Positions 4,735 to 5,253 of a stretch of 5,253 nt of DNA are shown piece after piece. The stretch lies in assembly GCA_025964055.1 (NCBI GenBank), contig JAOPZP010000364.1:1-5253 (forward strand), given 5' to 3'. Source of the stretch: Conexibacter sp. (GTDB lineage Bacteria; Actinomycetota; Thermoleophilia; Solirubrobacterales; Solirubrobacteraceae). Each line of letters opens with the position of its first letter. The first letter of the stretch is position 1. The notes beneath the pieces are model-generated. The model made no database searches. It worked only from the letters and a program-made list of their open reading frames with translations, and was not told the origin of the DNA. The translations under genes were made by a program, and so were the position numbers.

Positions 4735-5253
4735 CCACGCGGCGCGTCCGCCACACGAGCGCGCCGAGCCACACGATCAGCGCGGCGACCGCGTAGCCCC
4801 GGACGCTCGAGGCGGCGCTCGCCCCGCCGGTCAGCGTCCCGCCCAGCGCGGAGCCGACCGCGCTCCCGACCAGGAACGACGACGTCAGCCACGCGAACGT
4901 CTCGGTGATCGTGCCGGGCAGCGCGCGGGAGCCGGTGAGGACGAAGACGCACGCGAGCGTCGGGGCCAGCAGCGCGCCCGAGAGCGCCAGCGCCGCGGCC
5001 ATCGAGCCGGTCGACCGCGCCAGCAGCGCCGGGACGAACGCCAGCCCGAAGAGCAGCAGCAGCCGCGTCAGCCGGTCCTCCGGCCGGCTGCGCCAGCGCC
5101 AGGCCGCGGCGCTCAGCCCGCCGGCCAGCGCACCGACCGCCCATGCGGCCAGCAGCCACCCGGCGAGGTCGCGGTTGCCGAGCGTGTGCTCCGCGAAGGC
5201 CGTCGTCGTGACGTTGACCATGCCGGTCGCCGCGCCCGCCAGCATGCCGAGCG
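4718..5253 (-). CDS. Major facilitator superfamily transporter, C-terminal half (partial, runs off the right edge)
   Basis: The frame is open to the window edge, so the N-terminal half lies outside; the internal ATG at 5245 is not a credible start because the frame continues upstream with LGM-LAGAATG, a mid-membrane sequence. About 178 C-terminal residues are visible. They hold five to six hydrophobic segments: around GMVNVTTTAFAEHTLG, WLLAAWAVGALAGGLSAAAW, LLLLFGLAFVPALLA, AALALSGALLAPTLACVFVL, FLVGSAVGSALGGTLTGG and YAVAALIVWLGALVW. A basic loop (RWRSRPEDRLTR) follows the second, and the short basic C-terminus (RTRRVGAAVA) is typical of cytosolic ends. This fits TM7-TM12 of a 12-helix MFS transporter, probably a drug or metabolite exporter of the DHA type; substrate cannot be told. 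Its stop codon lies in the loop of the shared terminator hairpin. Confidence 0.8.
   Translation of the reverse strand, partial: LGMLAGAATGMVNVTTTAFAEHTLGNRDLAGWLLAAWAVGALAGGLSAAAWRWRSRPEDRLTRLLLLFGLAFVPALLARSTGSMAAALALSGALLAPTLACVFVLTGSRALPGTITETFAWLTSSFLVGSAVGSALGGTLTGGASAASSVRGYAVAALIVWLGALVWRTRRVGAAVA

Overview
The window is very GC-rich with strong G/C preference at third codon positions. It looks like a chromosomal segment of a high-GC actinobacterium. The best taxonomic hint is the secreted collagen-like protein at 4099-4695. Its layout (signal peptide, an SVGxxQIRSGAV-type segment, a short Gly-X-Y run, and a C-terminal domain with a final Ala-Cys) is one I associate with Thermoleophilia/Solirubrobacterales. 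That assignment is inference from family resemblance, not a database result.

Left part (1-1226), all on the minus strand. Reading in the direction of transcription, there is a 61-residue zinc-ribbon protein (1226-1041), then a 105-residue hypothetical protein (1021-704) 19 bases later. Next comes a remnant holding only the C-terminal third of a short-chain dehydrogenase (645-424), then the start of an unrecognised helical protein that runs off the left edge (364-1). The dehydrogenase remnant lacks its nucleotide-binding and catalytic parts and marks an old deletion or rearrangement.

Centre (1289-3817), plus strand: a compact signalling operon. It encodes a stand-alone receiver protein, a soluble GAF-PAS histidine kinase of the NarX/DesK (HisKA_3) type, and a NarL/FixJ response regulator. 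The regulator's GTG start overlaps the kinase stop by 13 bases. The first two genes are 13 bases apart. The kinase should phosphorylate the NarL-type regulator; the lone receiver may be a second acceptor, a phosphate sink or a relay component. The 62-base divergent region between this operon and the zinc-ribbon gene holds two perfect inverted repeats.

Region 3818-4098 is non-coding. Four bases after the last regulator's stop codon begins an array of five identical copies of the 13-mer GGGGACAGTCCCC. They are separated by two alternating spacers (12 and 15 bases), so the real unit is a 53-base tandem repeat present 2.25 times. A hairpin with a short T-run (3954-3970) follows and probably ends the signalling operon. 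This array is the most unusual element of the window.

Right part (4099-5253): the secreted collagen-like protein on the plus strand converges on the C-terminal half of a major facilitator superfamily transporter on the minus strand, which runs off the right edge. Between them lies a perfect 13-bp hairpin that includes the transporter's stop codon and can serve both directions as a terminator.
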